Assembly: GCF_000368825.1 (NCBI RefSeq)
Contig: NZ_KB849717.1
Span: 582,063 to 646,062 of the forward strand
Reading direction: 5' to 3'
DNA from: Acinetobacter ursingii DSM 16037 = CIP 107286
GTDB taxonomy: Bacteria; Pseudomonadota; Gammaproteobacteria; Pseudomonadales; Moraxellaceae
Length of the DNA stretch: 64,000 nt
The position numbers and the translations under genes are program-made. A model generated the notes under the pieces. The model ran no database searches. It saw only the letters and a program-made list of their open reading frames with translations, and had not been told where the DNA came from. The number at the start of each line of letters is the position of its first letter. The first letter of the stretch is position 1. Shown here piece by piece: positions 8,783 to 18,909 of the stretch.

Positions 8783-11700
8783 ATGCCTAAACGTACGGAC
8801 ATAAAAAGCATCCTGATTATTGGTGCGGGTCCTATTGTGATTGGTCAGGCCTGTGAGTTTGACTATTCTGGTGCACAAGCCTGTAAAGCGCTTCGTGAAG
8901 AAGGTTATCGCGTGATTTTGGTGAACTCCAATCCTGCGACGATTATGACCGACCCTTCTATGGCGGATGCAACTTATATCGAGCCAATCACTTGGCAAAC
9001 GGTTGCACAGATTATTGAAAAAGAACGTCCAGATGCGGTTCTCCCAACCATGGGTGGTCAAACGGCATTGAACTGTGCATTGGCACTGGATGAAAACGGC
9101 GTTTTAGAGAAATACAACGTTGAATTAATCGGTGCAAGCAAAGACGCAATTGAAAAAGCAGAAGATCGTAAACTGTTTGATATCGCAATGCGTAAAATCG
9201 GGTTGGAATGTCCAAAAGCCGCCATTGCAGAAAACATGCAGGAAGCTTTGGAAATTCAATCACGCTTTGGCTTCCCTGTCATTATTCGTCCATCGTTCAC
9301 CATGGGTGGTTCAGGTGGCGGTATTGCATATAACCGCGAAGAATTCCTTGAAATCTGTGAACGTGGTTTCGATCTTTCTCCAACGCATCAGTTATTGATT
9401 GATGAATCATTGATAGGCTGGAAAGAGTACGAAATGGAAGTTGTTCGTGATAAAAACGACAACTGTATCATTGTCTGTGCCATCGAAAACTTTGACCCAA
9501 TGGGTGTTCATACAGGTGACTCGATCACAGTTGCACCAGCCCAAACACTGACAGATAAAGAATATCAAATCATGCGTAATGCATCGATTGCCGTTCTTCG
9601 TGAAATTGGTGTTGAAACGGGTGGTTCTAACGTTCAGTTTGGTATCAATCCTCAAGACGGCCGTATGGTCGTGATCGAGATGAACCCACGTGTTTCTCGT
9701 TCATCTGCACTTGCCTCTAAAGCAACAGGCTTCCCGATTGCTAAAATTGCGGCAAAACTGGCAGTGGGTTATACCCTTGATGAGTTGAAAAATGACATTA
9801 CAGGTGGAACCACACCTGCATCATTTGAACCATCGATCGACTATGTCGTAACCAAGATTCCTCGTTTTAACTTTGAGAAATTCCCACAAGCTGAACCTGT
9901 ACTGACGACGCAGATGAAATCGGTCGGTGAAGTCATGGCGATTGGTCGTAACTTCCAGGAATCTGTACAAAAAGCACTTCGTGGCTTGGAAGTAGGTGTA
10001 TCTGGTTTTGATGAAAAAATTGAAATTGGGACTGAAGGCGCACGCGAGAAAATCCAGCATGAACTGAATGTTCCTGGACCAGAGCGTATCTGGTATGTTG
10101 CAGATGCTTTCCGTCACGGTTTTAGCCTTGATGACGTATTCAATGCAACCAAGATTGATCGTTGGTTCCTGATCCAGATTCAAGACATCATCAAAACTGA
10201 AGAACAAGTGAAAACCTTGGGCTTTGGTGACTTGAATGCCGATAATATTCGTGCATTTAAACGTAAAGGTTTATCTGACCTGCGTATTGCTGACCTCATG
10301 GGTATTTCACAAAAACAATTCCGTAAACAACGCTGGAATTTAGGTGTCTATCCTGTTTACAAGCGCGTGGATACGTGTGCAGCCGAATTTGAATCTTCAA
10401 CGGCTTACATGTACTCAACTTACGATGAAGAATGTGAAGCAAATCCATCAAACCGTGACAAAATCATGGTGATTGGTGGTGGTCCAAACCGTATTGGTCA
10501 AGGCATCGAGTTTGACTATTGCTGTGTACATGCGGCACTTGCAATGCGTGAAGATGGTTATGAAACCATCATGGTCAACTGTAACCCTGAAACAGTTTCA
10601 ACCGACTACGATACTTCTGATCGTTTGTACTTTGAACCTGTTACCCTTGAAGATGTGCTTGAAATCGTACGTACCGAGAAGCCTAAAGGCGTAATCGTAC
10701 AGTACGGTGGTCAAACACCTTTGAAATTGGCTCGTGCTTTAGAAGAAGCAGGTACGCCTATCATTGGTACATCTCCAGATGCCATTGACCGTGCAGAAGA
10801 CCGTGAACGTTTCCAGCAAATGATTCAGCGCTTACAGCTTCGTCAACCGAACAACAGCATCGTCAAATCTGCTGAAGAAGGTATGGCAGAAGCATCTAAA
10901 GTAGGTTATCCGTTGGTCGTTCGTCCATCTTATGTATTGGGTGGTCGTGCCATGGAAATCGTCTACAATGATGAAGAACTGAAACGTTACTTACGTGATG
11001 CAGTTCAAGCATCCAATGAAGCACCTGTTTTGCTTGATCATTTCTTGGATGATGCGACTGAAGTTGATGTCGACTGCGTATCTGACGGTAAAGATGTGGT
11101 GATTGGCGGTATTATGCAACACATCGAACAAGCAGGGATTCACTCAGGTGACTCTGCATGTTCAATCCCACCTTATTCTCTTTCTGACACCATTCAGAAT
11201 GAAATGCGTCGTCAAACTATCGCGATGGCAAAAGAACTGGGTGTAGTGGGCTTAATGAACGTTCAGTTTGCTGTAAAAGGTGATGACGTTTATGTGCTTG
11301 AAGTAAATCCACGTGCATCGCGTACGGTTCCATTCGTATCGAAATGTATTGGTGAATCTTTAGCTAAAGTTGCTGCACGTTGTATGGCAGGTCAAACGCT
11401 TGCTTCTCAGGGTTTTACTAAAGAAATCATTCCGACTCGCTTTGCTGTAAAAGAAGCAGTTTTCCCATTCGCGAAATTCCAAGGCGTTGATCCAATGCTT
11501 GGGCCTGAGATGAAATCGACAGGTGAAGTGATGGGTGTCGGTAAAACCTTTGGTGAAGCGTTCTATAAAGCAGTATTGGGTTCAAATGAACGCCTGCCTG
11601 GATTACCGACTGAAGGTGAAATCAAGCATGCTTTCTTGTCTGTACGTGAGTCAGATAAAAAATATATTGCTGATATTGCTAAAAAACTCGTGGACTATGG

Positions 11701-12016
11701 TTTTAAACTGCTTGCTACAGGTGGAACTTATCAGGTACTTAAAAATGCAGGTTTGGCATGCGAACGTGTAAATAAAGTAACTGAAGGCCGTCCACATGTT
11801 GTTGACCGCTTGAAAAATGGTGAAATACACCTTATTGTCAATACCACTGAAGGTAAACAAGCTCAGTATGACTCAGCCATGATTCGTCGTGCAGCCCTAC
11901 AAGGCAAAGTGTATTATACGACGACTATTAATGGTGCTGAAGCAGTTTGCCAAGCTTTTGCAATTCAATTACCAATGGATGTATATCGCTTGCAAGATTT
12001 ACAAACTGTAGGTTAA
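8783..12016 (+). CDS. carB: Carbamoyl-phosphate synthase large chain
   Basis: CarB uses two ATP to make carbamoyl phosphate from bicarbonate and the ammonia delivered by CarA. The 1077 residues show the duplicated ATP-grasp architecture. The N-half starts with [13 protein letters not shown] and has a FTMGGSGGG loop near 172. The C-half starts near 562 with [17 protein letters not shown] and has a YVLGGRAME loop near 717. A C-terminal MGS-like allosteric domain begins near 940 ([13 protein letters not shown]). An AAGGAG element precedes the ATG. A terminator follows the stop. Confidence 0.98.
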   Translation: MPKRTDIKSILIIGAGPIVIGQACEFDYSGAQACKALREEGYRVILVNSNPATIMTDPSMADATYIEPITWQTVAQIIEKERPDAVLPTMGGQTALNCALALDENGVLEKYNVELIGASKDAIEKAEDRKLFDIAMRKIGLECPKAAIAENMQEALEIQSRFGFPVIIRPSFTMGGSGGGIAYNREEFLEICERGFDLSPTHQLLIDESLIGWKEYEMEVVRDKNDNCIIVCAIENFDPMGVHTGDSITVAPAQTLTDKEYQIMRNASIAVLREIGVETGGSNVQFGINPQDGRMVVIEMNPRVSRSSALASKATGFPIAKIAAKLAVGYTLDELKNDITGGTTPASFEPSIDYVVTKIPRFNFEKFPQAEPVLTTQMKSVGEVMAIGRNFQESVQKALRGLEVGVSGFDEKIEIGTEGAREKIQHELNVPGPERIWYVADAFRHGFSLDDVFNATKIDRWFLIQIQDIIKTEEQVKTLGFGDLNADNIRAFKRKGLSDLRIADLMGISQKQFRKQRWNLGVYPVYKRVDTCAAEFESSTAYMYSTYDEECEANPSNRDKIMVIGGGPNRIGQGIEFDYCCVHAALAMREDGYETIMVNCNPETVSTDYDTSDRLYFEPVTLEDVLEIVRTEKPKGVIVQYGGQTPLKLARALEEAGTPIIGTSPDAIDRAEDRERFQQMIQRLQLRQPNNSIVKSAEEGMAEASKVGYPLVVRPSYVLGGRAMEIVYNDEELKRYLRDAVQASNEAPVLLDHFLDDATEVDVDCVSDGKDVVIGGIMQHIEQAGIHSGDSACSIPPYSLSDTIQNEMRRQTIAMAKELGVVGLMNVQFAVKGDDVYVLEVNPRASRTVPFVSKCIGESLAKVAARCMAGQTLASQGFTKEIIPTRFAVKEAVFPFAKFQGVDPMLGPEMKSTGEVMGVGKTFGEAFYKAVLGSNERLPGLPTEGEIKHAFLSVRESDKKYIADIAKKLVDYGFKLLATGGTYQVLKNAGLACERVNKVTEGRPHVVDRLKNGEIHLIVNTTEGKQAQYDSAMIRRAALQGKVYYTTTINGAEAVCQAFAIQLPMDVYRLQDLQTVG

Positions 12017-12022
12017 TTCGTT

Positions 12023-12061
12023 ACCGATAAGCCCGTCACTTTATCGGTGGCGGGTTTTTTG
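12023..12061 (+). terminator. Terminator of carAB with an overlapping alternative hairpin
   Basis: AAGCCCGTCAC (12029-12039) pairs with GTGGCGGGTTT (12047-12057) through two wobble pairs, followed by a T run. A competing perfect stem ACCGATAA/TTATCGGT (12023-12030 and 12041-12048) shares bases with it and would exclude it. Confidence 0.75.
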
Positions 12062-12105
12062 TTTTTTTAAAAAGGTCAACTCCCATTTCATTTAGAGGGA
12101 CTAAA

Positions 12106-12582
12106 ATGCAACGTTATCCAATGACTCCAGAGGGCAAAGAAGCTCTTGAGAAAGAATTACACCAGCTAAAGACTGTGGAACGTCCACGTATTACTCAGGC
12201 GATTGCTGAGGCACGTGAACATGGCGATTTGAAAGAAAATGCTGAATATCATGCTGCACGTGAACAACAAGGCTTTTGTGAAGGTCGTATTCAGGACATC
12301 GAAGGCAAATTAGGTGCAGCTCAAGTCATTGATATTCATGAACTTGAAAAAAATGGTCGTGTGGTTTTTGGGGTAACGGTGACCATTGAAAATCTGGACA
12401 CTGAAGAACGTAAGACCTATAAAATTGTAGGTGATGATGAAGCTGATTTCAAAATCAATAAAATCTCTGTGAACTCCCCTATTGCACGTGGGCTTTTGGG
12501 CAAAAATGAAGGCGATGAAGCCAAAATTGTCACTCCACAAGGTGAAGTCGAATATGAAGTCGTAAGTGTTGAGTATCTCTAA
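12106..12582 (+). CDS. greA: Transcription elongation factor GreA
   Basis: GreA enters the RNA polymerase secondary channel and stimulates transcript cleavage in backtracked complexes. The 158 residues have the N-terminal coiled coil, with [20 protein letters not shown] at about 36-55 holding the acidic tip residues. A C-terminal FKBP-like domain holds the [10 protein letters not shown] segment near 124. An AGAGGGA element precedes the ATG. It follows carB by 89 bases, beyond the carB terminator, so it probably has its own transcript. Confidence 0.97.
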   Translation: MQRYPMTPEGKEALEKELHQLKTVERPRITQAIAEAREHGDLKENAEYHAAREQQGFCEGRIQDIEGKLGAAQVIDIHELEKNGRVVFGVTVTIENLDTEERKTYKIVGDDEADFKINKISVNSPIARGLLGKNEGDEAKIVTPQGEVEYEVVSVEYL

Positions 12583-12624
12583 ACATCTAGTTTAATGACT
12601 TAAAACCCACAAGACTCAAAAATG

Positions 12625-12670
12625 AATATCCAAATGCTACGCCTGCAAAGGTTTAGATTTGGATATTTTT
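12625..12670. terminator. Convergent terminator between greA and the lipoprotein gene
   Basis: AATATCCAAAT (12625-12635) pairs with ATTTGGATATT (12657-12667) and is followed by T residues on the plus strand. The loop is 21 bases, so it is weaker than others here. Confidence 0.55.
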
Positions 12671-12677
12671 ATTGCAC

Positions 12678-13376
12678 TTAAAATGTATCCCAACGAACAA
12701 TTTCTTTTCCTTCATATTGCATGATGCTTGTGATTTTATTTGAAGCGTCAAACTCGGTGATGGTTTTATGTTCAATGCCATTGACTATTTTTTGTTGAGT
12801 TTCACGTCGCGTATCTTCTTTTTCATACCAGTAAGTTTCTTGATAATTCCCCTCTCCATAGATCGCCTGAATTTCCTGTTGCCCAGTTTGATACCAAGAT
12901 TGCTGCAAACCCAATAATTGATCATTTTGATAGTGATGGTTAGATCTTAATTGACCTGAGCGATACCAACTTTTCCACGTTCCTTGCTTTTTATTGCCAA
13001 TATAATGACCTTCAGCCACTTTATGTCCATCATAATCCCAAACTTGGATATCGTTATTTTTTACGATATCTTCAAAAAAATCAAAATTCGTTTCAACATC
13101 AAATCTAAGACACTCAGCGTAATGTTGACCCGAATTTGGATCTAAACTTTTGACCCAAAACGCACTCGAATTTTTTTGATTATTTTCATGGTAATACTGG
13201 ATGAATAAATTATCCTGATCATCTTTCTTAATTAGCTTAATCTGGCAATTGTATTTAAAATCATCTTTAGGATCGCCTAAAGAACCCACCCAGTAAGCAA
13301 CACCAAGTAGACCATCTGAAGAACAGCCTATTAAAAATGATGTCATCATCAAAGTAAAAACTGCACACTTTTTCAT
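12678..13376 (-). CDS. Lipoprotein with MORN / YwqK-like repeats
   Basis: The 232-residue product starts with a lipoprotein signal whose lipobox LIGC ends at Cys18, so it is probably a lipid-anchored envelope protein. From about residue 120 it has repeated units of the form G-x-x-x-G-x-W-x-x-W-Y-x-x-G-Q (GTWKSWYRSGQL, LQQSWYQTGQQE). These are typical of MORN-type repeats and of the YwqK family named as an antitoxin in some databases. No toxin-like partner is adjacent, so an antitoxin role is not supported. It is convergent with greA. Confidence 0.7.
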   Translation of the reverse strand: MKKCAVFTLMMTSFLIGCSSDGLLGVAYWVGSLGDPKDDFKYNCQIKLIKKDDQDNLFIQYYHENNQKNSSAFWVKSLDPNSGQHYAECLRFDVETNFDFFEDIVKNNDIQVWDYDGHKVAEGHYIGNKKQGTWKSWYRSGQLRSNHHYQNDQLLGLQQSWYQTGQQEIQAIYGEGNYQETYWYEKEDTRRETQQKIVNGIEHKTITEFDASNKITSIMQYEGKEIVRWDTF

Positions 13377-13557
13377 TCAGTCCCCAATACAAACAATAAA
13401 GTTTTGCACATTATTTTTAATTATATTTATCAATATATCATATTCATTTTTAACAAAATCACATTGTTGCCATCTGTTCTTTCTGCTAAAAATATCATTT
13501 AAGGTTTATTCTCTTTATCCACCTAATGCATACCTAAACTTAATATGAGACTATAAA

Positions 13558-13995
13558 ATGAGCTATCAGCATATACTGGTTTGTGTAGATGATTCTGAAC
13601 CTTCTATCAAGGCACTAGAACACGCCATACAATTAGCCAAGAGTTTAGGTAGTCAAGTGGCGGTCTTAGAGGTCTTGGAACTCGACCCGATGATTGCTGA
13701 GGACTATATAAATAAGGGGCAAAGTAACGTATTGATCGATCGAGCAAAGGATTATATCTTGGCTTCGCTAGAAAAGATTAAAGCCCAATATTCAGAAGAT
13801 GGACTAAGCTTAAGCATTCAATATCGTGAAGGCCTCTCAATTGCCGAAACAATCATTCAGACCGCTATAGAGCTTGAAGCTGATTTACTGGTGATGGGGT
13901 CACATGGACGCACAGGTTTAAAGAAACTTGTATTGGGTAGTGTCGCTCAAACCGTATTGGCTCAAAGTCCAGTACCTGTTCTTATTGCTAAATAA
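13558..13995 (+). CDS. Universal stress protein, UspA family (copy 1)
   Basis: The 145-residue protein has the UspA fold signatures: N-terminal YQHILVCVDDSE and the C-terminal nucleotide-binding pattern LLVMGSHGRTGLKKLVLGSVA. It therefore belongs to the ATP-binding subclass. It closely resembles the second UspA gene 0.6 kb downstream, which shares the MSYQHILV start and the same C-terminal block, pointing to a local duplication. An alkyltransferase-like gene on the opposite strand separates them. The 181-base gap upstream is shared with the divergent MORN lipoprotein gene. Confidence 0.92.
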   Translation: MSYQHILVCVDDSEPSIKALEHAIQLAKSLGSQVAVLEVLELDPMIAEDYINKGQSNVLIDRAKDYILASLEKIKAQYSEDGLSLSIQYREGLSIAETIIQTAIELEADLLVMGSHGRTGLKKLVLGSVAQTVLAQSPVPVLIAK

Positions 13996-14012
13996 ATCTA
14001 TTTTTCAAGAGA

Positions 14013-14321
14013 TCAACTCCATTGGTATTTTTTTAGACTCACTTTCCCTGCAACTACTACAACATCTTCCTCTAGTAATTTTATTTGCTGGATATTTTCT
14101 CCATGTGCATTTAATCGGTTGGTGCTGATTTTGCCTTGAGCATTAATCACACGATGCCACGGCAAATCACTTTCACGGTCAAGATGTTTTAAAACATATC
14201 CCACTAACCGCGCATGTTTAGGGAGTCCCGCCAATTGGGCAATTTGTCCATAACTGGCGACTTTGCCATAAGGAATCAGGGCCACTACTTCGAGTATCTG
14301 GATATGAAGTTCTTTGGTCAT
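14013..14321 (-). CDS. Alkyltransferase-like protein (ATL, YbaZ type)
   Basis: The 102 residues match the DNA-binding domain of O6-alkylguanine-DNA alkyltransferases, with the helix-turn-helix region PYGKVASYGQIAQLAGLP and the arginine-finger region. The active-site PCHR motif reads PWHR (Trp55), so the cysteine acceptor is absent. ATL proteins of this kind bind O6-alkylguanine lesions and hand them to nucleotide excision repair rather than repairing them directly. The length equals that of ATL proteins lacking the AGT N-terminal domain. It is convergent with the first UspA gene, 17 bases apart. Confidence 0.88.
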   Translation of the reverse strand: MTKELHIQILEVVALIPYGKVASYGQIAQLAGLPKHARLVGYVLKHLDRESDLPWHRVINAQGKISTNRLNAHGENIQQIKLLEEDVVVVAGKVSLKKYQWS

Positions 14322-14572
14322 TTATACGCCACACATATCATGATCGTCTTTATTGAATAGGATTCTCAATCTGCTCGACTTTAGTGTAAGCATGACAAAG
14401 TTGCCGATTAATTATGCTATTTTATCACTATATTGCACATGATTAACTCAAATTAATCCTTAAATGCTCGTTCAGCTCAAACGACATATTTCAGGCAATA
14501 TGATGATAATGTTGAAAATATATACACAATAACTTTTACAAACAATTTTTTATAATGAAAAGGAGTTTACCG

Positions 14573-15016
14573 ATGTCATATCAACATATTTTGGTTCCTG
14601 TTGATGGTTCATCCACTGCCCTTGCTGCGGTTCATCAAGCGGCACAATTAGCAAAAACCTATAATAGTCAGGTGACCATTTTACTGGTCGTGACGATTGA
14701 TCCTTTTATTGGGGTTGAATATGTCAATGCTGAAAGTCAAAAAGAAGATGCCATTAATCGTGGACGCGCCATGATCCAAGATATTTTGGAAGAAGCAAAA
14801 CAAGTGTTTTCATCACAAGGTGTCGAAGCAAATACTAAAATAGTCGAAGGTCAGGAAATTTACAAAGAAATTGTGAATGCTGCAACAGAGGTAAATGCTG
14901 ACCTTTTAGTGATGGGTTCACATGGCCGTACAGGGTTTAAAAAGTTAGTACTGGGTAGTGTGGCACAAAAAGTATTGGGAGAGATTTATATTCCAGTATT
15001 GATTGTTCGAAGTTAA
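14573..15016 (+). CDS. Universal stress protein, UspA family (copy 2)
   Basis: The 147-residue UspA protein has the N-terminal YQHILVPVDGSS and the nucleotide-binding block LLVMGSHGRTGFKKLVLGSVA. The frame opens upstream at 14555, but AGGAG at 14561-14565 sits 7 bases before the ATG at 14573, which also matches the paralogue's MSYQHILV start, so 14573 is chosen. It is convergent with ppk, with a terminator hairpin between them. Stress-induced expression is known for the family but not visible in this sequence. Confidence 0.92.
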   Translation: MSYQHILVPVDGSSTALAAVHQAAQLAKTYNSQVTILLVVTIDPFIGVEYVNAESQKEDAINRGRAMIQDILEEAKQVFSSQGVEANTKIVEGQEIYKEIVNAATEVNADLLVMGSHGRTGFKKLVLGSVAQKVLGEIYIPVLIVRS

Positions 15017-15033
15017 GCATAAATATTCAGACA

Positions 15034-15060
15034 TAAAAAAAGAGAATCATTCGATTCTCT
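15034..15060 (-). terminator. Terminator of ppk
   Basis: The perfect 8-bp stem AGAGAATC/GATTCTCT (15041-15048 and 15053-15060) has a 4-base loop and seven T residues on the minus strand. It may also work weakly for the uspA gene on the plus strand. Confidence 0.85.
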
Positions 15061-15077
15061 TTGAGTTCAGATTTAAT

Positions 15078-17171
15078 TTACTTAAAAATTTCCAATAGAG
15101 TTTGCTGTGCATTATGAGGTTCCTCACCTTCAGCGAGTTGAGCACGCACCCATGTTCCATCCCCTTGCAGCAACCACGCTTGCTGGTTATCTTTTAAATA
15201 ATTCACCAAACCTTGCTGATAAATTCGTTTCTTCAACACTGGATCTTCGATCGGGAAACACGCCTCAACACGATTGAATAGATTACGATCCATCCAGTCT
15301 GCGCTCGAACAATAAATCCGAGCATCGCCATTATTACTAAAATAATAAACGCGGGTATGTTCTAAAAAACGGCCGACAATGGATCGAACACGAATATTTT
15401 CAGATAGTCCAGGTAAACCAGGACGCAAACAGCAAATCGAACGAATGATCAAATCAATTTTAACGCCTGCCTGCGAAGCCTCATATAGTTTGTTAATCAA
15501 CTGCATTTCAGTCAATGCATTGACCTTGACAATAATCTGGGCGGGCTTGCCTGCTTTGGCATTGGCAATTTCATCATCAATAAAATTAATCAATTGAGCG
15601 TGTAAGGTAAATGGTGCATGTAACAGCTTTTTCAGCTTTGCCATTTTACCCATTCCCGTCAATTCCTGAAAAATACGATGGACGTCATCGCATAATTCTT
15701 TCTCTGTGGTCAGCAAGCCGTAATCGGTATAAATACGGGCATTACCTGCATGGTAATTCCCTGTACCCAAATGTACATATCGAACCAATTTATTATTTTC
15801 ACGGCGCACCACCATGATCATTTTGGCGTGAGTTTTATAACCCACAATACCATAGACCACGACTGCTCCCGCTTCTTGTAACAGGTTTGCCACTTCGATA
15901 TTGGATTCTTCATCAAAACGTGCACGTAACTCAATAATAGCAGTCACTTCCTTACCATTACGCGCTGCTTCTGCTAAAACCTGAACAATCTCAGAATCCG
16001 CACCACTACGGTATAAGGTTTGCTTGATTGCAAGAACTTGTGGATCACGTGCTGCTTCACGCAGTAAATTGATGACAGGAGCAAAAGATTCAAACGGATG
16101 ATGCAGTAAAATGTCCTGCTTCTGCATCGCTGCAAAAATATTTTCTGATTTTTTGAGTATTTTTGGAATGACAGGCGTATGCGAATCATAACGCAAATGC
16201 GGACGTTTAAAATTGGATAATAAACGTGCAAGATTGACGGGACCATCGACTTTATAAAGCTGTTCTTCGTCCAGATCGAACTCATCTAGTAAATATTCAT
16301 AGATATGCTTTGGACAGTTTTCAGTAACTTCCAAACGCACTGCACGACCAAAACGGCGTGAACTTAATTCACCTTTTAAGGCTTTAGCCAAATCTTCAAC
16401 GTCTTCATTTAAGGCCAAGTCTGCATTACGCGTCACACGGAACTGATAACAACCTGTCGCAGTCATTCCTGGGAACAGGTCAGAAATATGTTCATGAATA
16501 ATCGCAGAAAGCATCACATGATGTTCTTTACCGCCAGTTAATTCATTGGGTAAACGTACTACACGTGGCAACGAACGTGGTGCAGGTACAACAGCCAAAT
16601 CAATCTGACGACCAAAAGCATCTTTGCCTTCTAAAGTGACAATGAAGTTCAGGCTTTTATTGACCAAACGCGGAAATGGATGCGCAGGATCTAAACTAAT
16701 CGGTGTTAATACAGGTGCAACTTGTTCCTGAAAATATTTTTTAATCCATGACGATTGGGCAGGTGTCAGCTCACCGCGACGTAAAAAGCAAATATCTTCT
16801 TCACGCAGCTTTGGCAAAATTTCTTCGTTTAATATCCGATATTGGCGTTCAATGGCGGCATGTGCGGTTTTAGAAATTTGATCTAGAACCTGTCGTGGGG
16901 TCAAACCATCTGGGCTACGACTTTCATTGCCCAAATACATTTGCTCCATGACACCAGCCACGCGGATTTCAAAAAACTCATCCAGATTACGCGAAAAAAT
17001 CAGCAGGAAGTTCATCCGCTCTAACAGAGGATGTAATGGATCGACCGCTTGTTCCAAAACTCGCAAATGAAAATCGAGAATTGAAAGCTCGCGGTTAATA
17101 TAGCGATCATTATAAGTATACTCTGCTTCTGTCGGCATAGTTTCAGACGGTGTTGTAATCGCGGTATTCAT
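15078..17171 (-). CDS. ppk: Polyphosphate kinase 1
   Basis: PPK1 reversibly transfers the gamma phosphate of ATP to a growing polyphosphate chain. The 697 residues have the usual four-domain layout: [19 protein letters not shown] near residue 24, a FHPFPR-like [18 protein letters not shown] near 159, the two phospholipase-D-like C-terminal domains with the histidine region [10 protein letters not shown] near 448, and the [10 protein letters not shown] segment near 465. Length is standard. No exopolyphosphatase gene is adjacent. A partial TTGTCAT element lies upstream, but without a second half it does not qualify as a Pho box. Confidence 0.97.
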   Translation of the reverse strand: MNTAITTPSETMPTEAEYTYNDRYINRELSILDFHLRVLEQAVDPLHPLLERMNFLLIFSRNLDEFFEIRVAGVMEQMYLGNESRSPDGLTPRQVLDQISKTAHAAIERQYRILNEEILPKLREEDICFLRRGELTPAQSSWIKKYFQEQVAPVLTPISLDPAHPFPRLVNKSLNFIVTLEGKDAFGRQIDLAVVPAPRSLPRVVRLPNELTGGKEHHVMLSAIIHEHISDLFPGMTATGCYQFRVTRNADLALNEDVEDLAKALKGELSSRRFGRAVRLEVTENCPKHIYEYLLDEFDLDEEQLYKVDGPVNLARLLSNFKRPHLRYDSHTPVIPKILKKSENIFAAMQKQDILLHHPFESFAPVINLLREAARDPQVLAIKQTLYRSGADSEIVQVLAEAARNGKEVTAIIELRARFDEESNIEVANLLQEAGAVVVYGIVGYKTHAKMIMVVRRENNKLVRYVHLGTGNYHAGNARIYTDYGLLTTEKELCDDVHRIFQELTGMGKMAKLKKLLHAPFTLHAQLINFIDDEIANAKAGKPAQIIVKVNALTEMQLINKLYEASQAGVKIDLIIRSICCLRPGLPGLSENIRVRSIVGRFLEHTRVYYFSNNGDARIYCSSADWMDRNLFNRVEACFPIEDPVLKKRIYQQGLVNYLKDNQQAWLLQGDGTWVRAQLAEGEEPHNAQQTLLEIFK

Positions 17172-17251
17172 GCATTCAACCTGACATTATAAATTTTTGA
17201 TGCCTAAACAAGGCTTTTAAATAGTATGCTGCAAAATTATGACAATTTCAT

Positions 17252-17280
17252 AAAAAAAGCTCGTATTCACAAGCTTTTTT
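17252..17280 (-). terminator. Terminator of mtgA
   Basis: AAAAAAGCT (17253-17261) pairs with AGCTTTTTT (17272-17280) around a 10-base loop, with a T run on the minus strand. Confidence 0.65.
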
Positions 17281-17309
17281 AAAAATTACCACATTCTAAA
17301 ACCAGATAT

Positions 17310-17984
17310 TTACGGAATCTGGCTATAGCGCATATATTTTAAGGTAAAACGCTGCTTAAACTTAAATTTTGGATCATTACGGTTGGCTTGATAACCTTTT
17401 GGATTTGGCAATAATGAAGCCAAAAATGCAGCTTGTTGATTGGTTAAGCTTCTCGCGCTTTTATGAAAATAATATTGAGAGGCGGCTTCCACGCCATAAA
17501 TATTATCTCCGAGTTCAACCGAGTTCATATACACTTCCAAAATACGCTGCTTTGACCACATGCGTTCCATCATCCAAGTTGCAACAGCTTCCTGACCTTT
17601 GCGAATCAATGAGCGTTTATTATATAAAAATAAATTTTTTGCTAATTGTTGCGAAATAGTGGAACCACCATTGACGACTTCGCCTGATTTTTCATTTTTC
17701 TCAAGTGCATACTGAATACCATCCCAGTCAAAGCCATGATGTTGTAAAAACTTACCATCTTCTGCCGCGACAACTGCGCGTTTAAATGTATCGCTGATAT
17801 GGTCATAGTCACGCCATTCATGATGCAACGGCTCAGAAGGATCTGACCAATAATCGATGCGCATAAACATCGTCGTTTCAACGGGATGCGTTCGCCACCA
17901 AGCCAAACTACAAAAAATCCATAACTGCACCAGAAGAATAAAACTGACAAGAATTAAAACAGCGCGAACAATAAATTTCTTCAT
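17310..17984 (-). CDS. mtgA: Monofunctional peptidoglycan glycosyltransferase
   Basis: MtgA polymerises lipid II into glycan strands at the periplasmic face of the inner membrane. The 224 residues have one N-terminal transmembrane segment (about 7-28) and the GT51 motifs: catalytic-glutamate motif [15 protein letters not shown] near 92, [15 protein letters not shown] near 125, RKGQEAVAT near 148, and the [18 protein letters not shown] block. No transpeptidase domain follows, as expected for the monofunctional class. It is upstream of ppk on the same strand but separated from it by a terminator. Confidence 0.96.
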   Translation of the reverse strand: MKKFIVRAVLILVSFILLVQLWIFCSLAWWRTHPVETTMFMRIDYWSDPSEPLHHEWRDYDHISDTFKRAVVAAEDGKFLQHHGFDWDGIQYALEKNEKSGEVVNGGSTISQQLAKNLFLYNKRSLIRKGQEAVATWMMERMWSKQRILEVYMNSVELGDNIYGVEAASQYYFHKSARSLTNQQAAFLASLLPNPKGYQANRNDPKFKFKQRFTLKYMRYSQIP

Positions 17985-18064
17985 GCCAGATGGGTTCTCC
18001 AGAAAATCACGTATTTCATGTTAAGCTTAAACTAAGCATTATTGATATATAACAAAAGCATATC

Positions 18065-18877
18065 ATGTCTGAATATAGTCCTCCGCAAGTAAATCGTAAA
18101 CTTGAAGTCAATCTGTGGTGGATCACCGCAGTTTTAATCGCCATGAATGTGGGTTTATATGGCTGGCAAGTGCTATCAGGTGTCGATGCCACCAGCCCGA
18201 CAACAGCTGATGCCATCCGTTGGGGTGCAGACTTCTCGCCCCTGACTTTTCTGGAACAACCACAACGTTTATTTACCAGTATGTTCTTCCATTTTGGACT
18301 GGTACATCTGATGCTGAATATGTGGGCGCTGTATATTTTTGGCAGTATTGCAGAACAAATGCTCGGGCGTTTTTATTTTATCGGGTTGTATCTATTGGCA
18401 GGACTGATGGGTAGCTTGCTCAGCAGTTACGTCACTATTCGTGACAGCTATGCATTACTTGAGCATTTTGATCCAACTTTACTTCCTCATGTTGGCGCAG
18501 GTGCCTCTGGTGCGGTGATGGGACTTGGTGCAGCACTCACCATTTTGGCCTTGTTGCCTGCTTTACCCGATCAGCGTTTTATTTTAGATAAAAAATCTTT
18601 AGTGATGGTCATGGCAATTAACCTTGCCTTTGGTTTTATGGCAACAGGCATTAATAATGCGGCGCATATCGGTGGCATGATCATGGGCGCTTTATTGGCA
18701 ATGACTTGGTATATCAGCCAAAAGATACATCAAGCAAATCTAGGCGCAGTAGTTGGATTGATCATCGGGGCAGTATTGTGTGCCTTATTTTATCAATACT
18801 GTGTCAGTCTGATTCCACCGATTGAGCCACTTTGGCAAGAAATTTTAGCGCAAATGAAAAGCCAGCTGGGTATATAG
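18065..18877 (+). CDS. Rhomboid family intramembrane serine protease
   Basis: The 270-residue membrane protein shows about six transmembrane segments and the rhomboid catalytic elements: a HLMLN motif (His81, Asn85), the GASG serine motif with Ser148, and the catalytic His201 in NNAAHIGG. The proteins it cuts cannot be inferred. It lies alone, divergent from mtgA and convergent with the ABC permease gene. Its terminator hairpin begins inside the last codons. Confidence 0.92.
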   Translation: MSEYSPPQVNRKLEVNLWWITAVLIAMNVGLYGWQVLSGVDATSPTTADAIRWGADFSPLTFLEQPQRLFTSMFFHFGLVHLMLNMWALYIFGSIAEQMLGRFYFIGLYLLAGLMGSLLSSYVTIRDSYALLEHFDPTLLPHVGAGASGAVMGLGAALTILALLPALPDQRFILDKKSLVMVMAINLAFGFMATGINNAAHIGGMIMGALLAMTWYISQKIHQANLGAVVGLIIGAVLCALFYQYCVSLIPPIEPLWQEILAQMKSQLGI

Positions 18878-18890
18878 CTGGCTTTTTATA
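18857..18890. terminator. Bidirectional terminator, rhomboid / ABC permease
   Basis: AAAAGCCAGCT (18857-18867) pairs with AGCTGGCTTTT (18876-18886). The T run follows on the plus strand, and the minus strand has a shorter T tract. The 3' arm overlaps the rhomboid stop codon. Confidence 0.85.
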
Positions 18891-18909
18891 GTTTGATTTT
18901 ACTTAAAGC

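Noticed and set aside
9821..10207. 128-codon minus-strand frame
   Set aside because: It is a shadow of carB coding sequence.
12678..13376. Toxin-antitoxin assignment of the MORN-repeat lipoprotein
   Set aside because: The YwqK antitoxin label comes from database naming. No toxin gene is adjacent and the protein is a lipoprotein.
17172..17300. Pho box upstream of ppk
   Set aside because: Only one TTGTCAT-like half site is present, without the second repeat at the right spacing.
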